Of a stretch of 64,000 nucleotides of DNA, positions 62,353-64,000 are shown one piece after another. A model generated the notes under the pieces. The model did not search any database, was not told where the DNA came from, and was given only the letters and a program-made list of their open reading frames with translations. The first letter of the stretch is position 1. Every line of letters starts with the position of its first letter. Location of the stretch: contig NZ_JAPUBN010000020.1 of the NCBI RefSeq assembly GCF_026966905.1, forward strand, positions 1 to 64,000. The letters run 5' to 3'. The position numbers and the translations under genes were made by a program. The DNA is from Marinomonas phaeophyticola (GTDB lineage: Bacteria > Pseudomonadota > Gammaproteobacteria > Pseudomonadales > Marinomonadaceae).

Positions 62353-63828
62353 ATGGAATTACTAAATGCTTTTATTGCTATTGCCAACCCGGTGCCTTTG
62401 TTCTTTATTACGCTAGGTGTTTTCTTAGGTATCGTGGTGGGTGCTATCCCAGGTTTAGGTGGTGCGATGCTAATCGCTTTACTCTTACCCGTCACCTTCT
62501 ACATGGACAGTTTACTTGCACTGATGTTGCTAGTTTCTATCTATGTTGGCTCCGTTAGCGGCGGGCTAATTACGGCCATTATGTTAAAAATGCCGGGCAC
62601 TCCGTCTGCCGTGATGACGGTTATGGACGGTTATCCAATGACCCTGCAAGGTCGTGCTGGTAGGGCGTTGAGTTTAGGCATCATGGCTTCATTTTTTGGG
62701 GGGGTTATTTCTTGGCTTTTTCTGGCCTTATTAGCTCCGCCATTGGCTGATTTTGCTTTAAAATTTGGTCCCTATGAATTATTTACCTTGGTGCTTATGG
62801 CACTGGTTCTCATTGCTACAATTTCAGGAAAAGAGGTCATTAAAGGGTTATTGGTGGCTTTATTTGGTATGTCCGTTGCTATGGTGGGGACGGATTTCAC
62901 ATCTGGAGAAACACGGTTTTACTTTGAGATAGATGAGCTCGCAGCGGGCTTTCAACTGTTACCTGTATTGCTTGGTGTGTTTGTCATTAGCCAAATCATT
63001 GATGATGTAGTGAATGGGGAAAAGCAAGTCGCTCAATATAACGGTCTGCTTAATGAGTTTTTACCTAAAATAAGTGACCTTTCTAAACATGGGGTAAATA
63101 CCATACGCTCCTCTTTTATTGGTACTTGGATTGGTATTTTACCAGGTGTAGGTAGTTCTATTGCGGCCATTGTCGCTTACAGTACCGCTCGCAGTATATC
63201 GAAAACGCCTGAGACATTTGGAACTGGAGAGGAAGCGGGAATTGTGGCGGCGGAGTCATCAAACAACGCATCAGTAAATGGAGCCTTGATTCCACTCATT
63301 ACCCTTGGCATTCCTGGCAGTGTAATTGATTCTATATTGATTGGTGCTCTAGTGATTCATGACTTACAGCCTGGACCGTTATTATTTCAAAATAGCCCAG
63401 AAATTGCTTATGGTGTGATTGCAGCGGCTTTAGTTGCTAATTTGTTGATGGTTGTTGTCATGTTTCTTGGTGTTCGGCCTATTGCAAAAATTGCCGGTAT
63501 CCCTAAAGGGTATTTGTACCCAGCCATAATTGTTTGTTGTGTTATTGGAATTTATTCCTTGTCTAATAACTTGTTTGACGTTTGGGTAATGGTTGGTTTT
63601 GGTATCTTAGGCTACTTTTTTCGTAAGGGAGGCTATCCAGTAGGACCGTTTGTATTAGGTTATATTTTAGCGCCCTTGGCGGAAAAAGAGTTGCGAACCG
63701 GTTTGATGCTTTATGATGGAAGTTTAGCACCTTTGTTTACTCGTCCTATTTCGCTCTTTTTTATTGTACTAACATTCATTTTGGTACTTTGGCCATTGAT
63801 ATATAAATGGAAAGCGGGTGCTAAATAA
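62353..63828 (+). CDS. tctA: TctA-family large membrane subunit
   Basis: 491-aa permease with about twelve transmembrane helices. LGIVVGAIPGLGGAMLIALL and GTWIGILPGVGSSIAAIVAY are the duplicated TctA motifs, and ITLGIPGSVIDSILIGAL is diagnostic. GGAGAAAAGG precedes the ATG. It moves the substrate delivered by TctC using an ion gradient. Confidence 0.95.
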   Translation: MELLNAFIAIANPVPLFFITLGVFLGIVVGAIPGLGGAMLIALLLPVTFYMDSLLALMLLVSIYVGSVSGGLITAIMLKMPGTPSAVMTVMDGYPMTLQGRAGRALSLGIMASFFGGVISWLFLALLAPPLADFALKFGPYELFTLVLMALVLIATISGKEVIKGLLVALFGMSVAMVGTDFTSGETRFYFEIDELAAGFQLLPVLLGVFVISQIIDDVVNGEKQVAQYNGLLNEFLPKISDLSKHGVNTIRSSFIGTWIGILPGVGSSIAAIVAYSTARSISKTPETFGTGEEAGIVAAESSNNASVNGALIPLITLGIPGSVIDSILIGALVIHDLQPGPLLFQNSPEIAYGVIAAALVANLLMVVVMFLGVRPIAKIAGIPKGYLYPAIIVCCVIGIYSLSNNLFDVWVMVGFGILGYFFRKGGYPVGPFVLGYILAPLAEKELRTGLMLYDGSLAPLFTRPISLFFIVLTFILVLWPLIYKWKAGAK

Positions 63829-63851
63829 CGCTTTTGGTTTTACCATACACC

Positions 63852-63890
63852 ATAAAACCGTGTTTATAGAGGTTATAAACACGGTTTTAT
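63852..63890. terminator. Bidirectional terminator between tctA and ggt
   Basis: ATAAAACCGTGTTTATA (63852-63868) and TATAAACACGGTTTTAT (63874-63890) form a 17-bp perfect stem with a 5-base loop, between convergent genes. Confidence 0.9.
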
Positions 63891-63907
63891 TTGAGCTATG
63901 TGATAGA

Positions 63908-64000
63908 TTACTCTCCTAGAACAATTCCTTCACGTCTAGGATCTGCGCCTCCTAAAAGCTTACCTTCCTGTACTAATATACCTTGAATGCCTGAATTTAA
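63908..64000 (-). CDS. Gamma-glutamyltransferase, C-terminal fragment (partial)
   Basis: Reverse-strand frame running off the right window edge. The last 30 residues include LVQEGKLLGGADPRREGIVL, which matches the C-terminal GGSDPRR-type end of gamma-glutamyltransferases. That motif is in the small catalytic subunit. The rest of the gene lies outside the window, so intactness is unknown. Confidence 0.7.
   Translation of the reverse strand, partial: LNSGIQGILVQEGKLLGGADPRREGIVLGE

Overview
The window reads as chromosomal DNA of an AT-leaning marine gammaproteobacterium. Gene order and protein character best fit Marinomonas or a close Oceanospirillales relative; this is inferred from protein resemblance and synteny, with no database search. 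No phage, IS element, CRISPR array or plasmid functions were seen.

Layout. 1-2036 is the 3' end of an rRNA operon (partial 23S, spacer without tRNA, 5S, terminator), followed by a cluster of REP-type palindromes. 2451-8733 carries a kinase-fold phosphotransferase, two regulators (LysR, TetR), an EamA transporter, fadH and a membrane/coiled-coil protein. 8969-17679 is iron-sulfur biogenesis: two abutting IscR boxes, iscR, sufBCDSAT, then sufE-iscS and ndk. 17825-26415 is the conserved block rlmN-pilW-rodZ-ispG-hisS-yfgM-bamB-der. In Pseudomonas-type genomes this block follows an ISC operon; here SUF genes sit between iscR and ndk instead. 26486-34366 holds rsmS (missed by length cut-offs), a ribbon-helix-helix protein, a DJ-1/PfpI protein, yqhD, ygiQ, a hydroxyacid dehydrogenase and an unusual TPR-LicD-cytidylyltransferase fusion. 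34835-44146 is a compact part of the cobalamin pathway (chelatase ATPase, cobB, cbiD, cobK, cobH, cobL, cobI, cbiG) with a sugar-type O-acetyltransferase translationally coupled inside it. 44192-53893 carries an exporter with an AraC regulator, a lipoprotein, a heterodimeric ABC exporter, a guanidine-II riboswitch driving a Gdx/SugE guanidinium exporter, an ACT protein and malate synthase G. 54028-57865 is oxidative stress (ahpC, ahpF) plus yceI and cytochrome b561. 58187-63828 is a LysR-controlled tripartite tricarboxylate-type transporter (TctC, TctB, TctA) with a sulfatase-family hydrolase inside. The window ends in the 3' end of a gamma-glutamyltransferase gene.

Three genes (pilW, the LicD fusion, the sulfatase) are each broken by one missing base at a homopolymer (A7, G5, T7). 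That shared pattern suggests consensus sequencing errors, although pilW breaks exactly at a canonical A AAA AAG slippery heptamer. I saw no clearly novel defence or mobile system. The strongest second-look items are the in-place SUF-for-ISC exchange with an IscS lacking its C-terminal tail, the guanidine-II riboswitch, the coupled acetyltransferase in the cobalamin operon, the fused LicD enzyme and the TTT-sulfatase locus.
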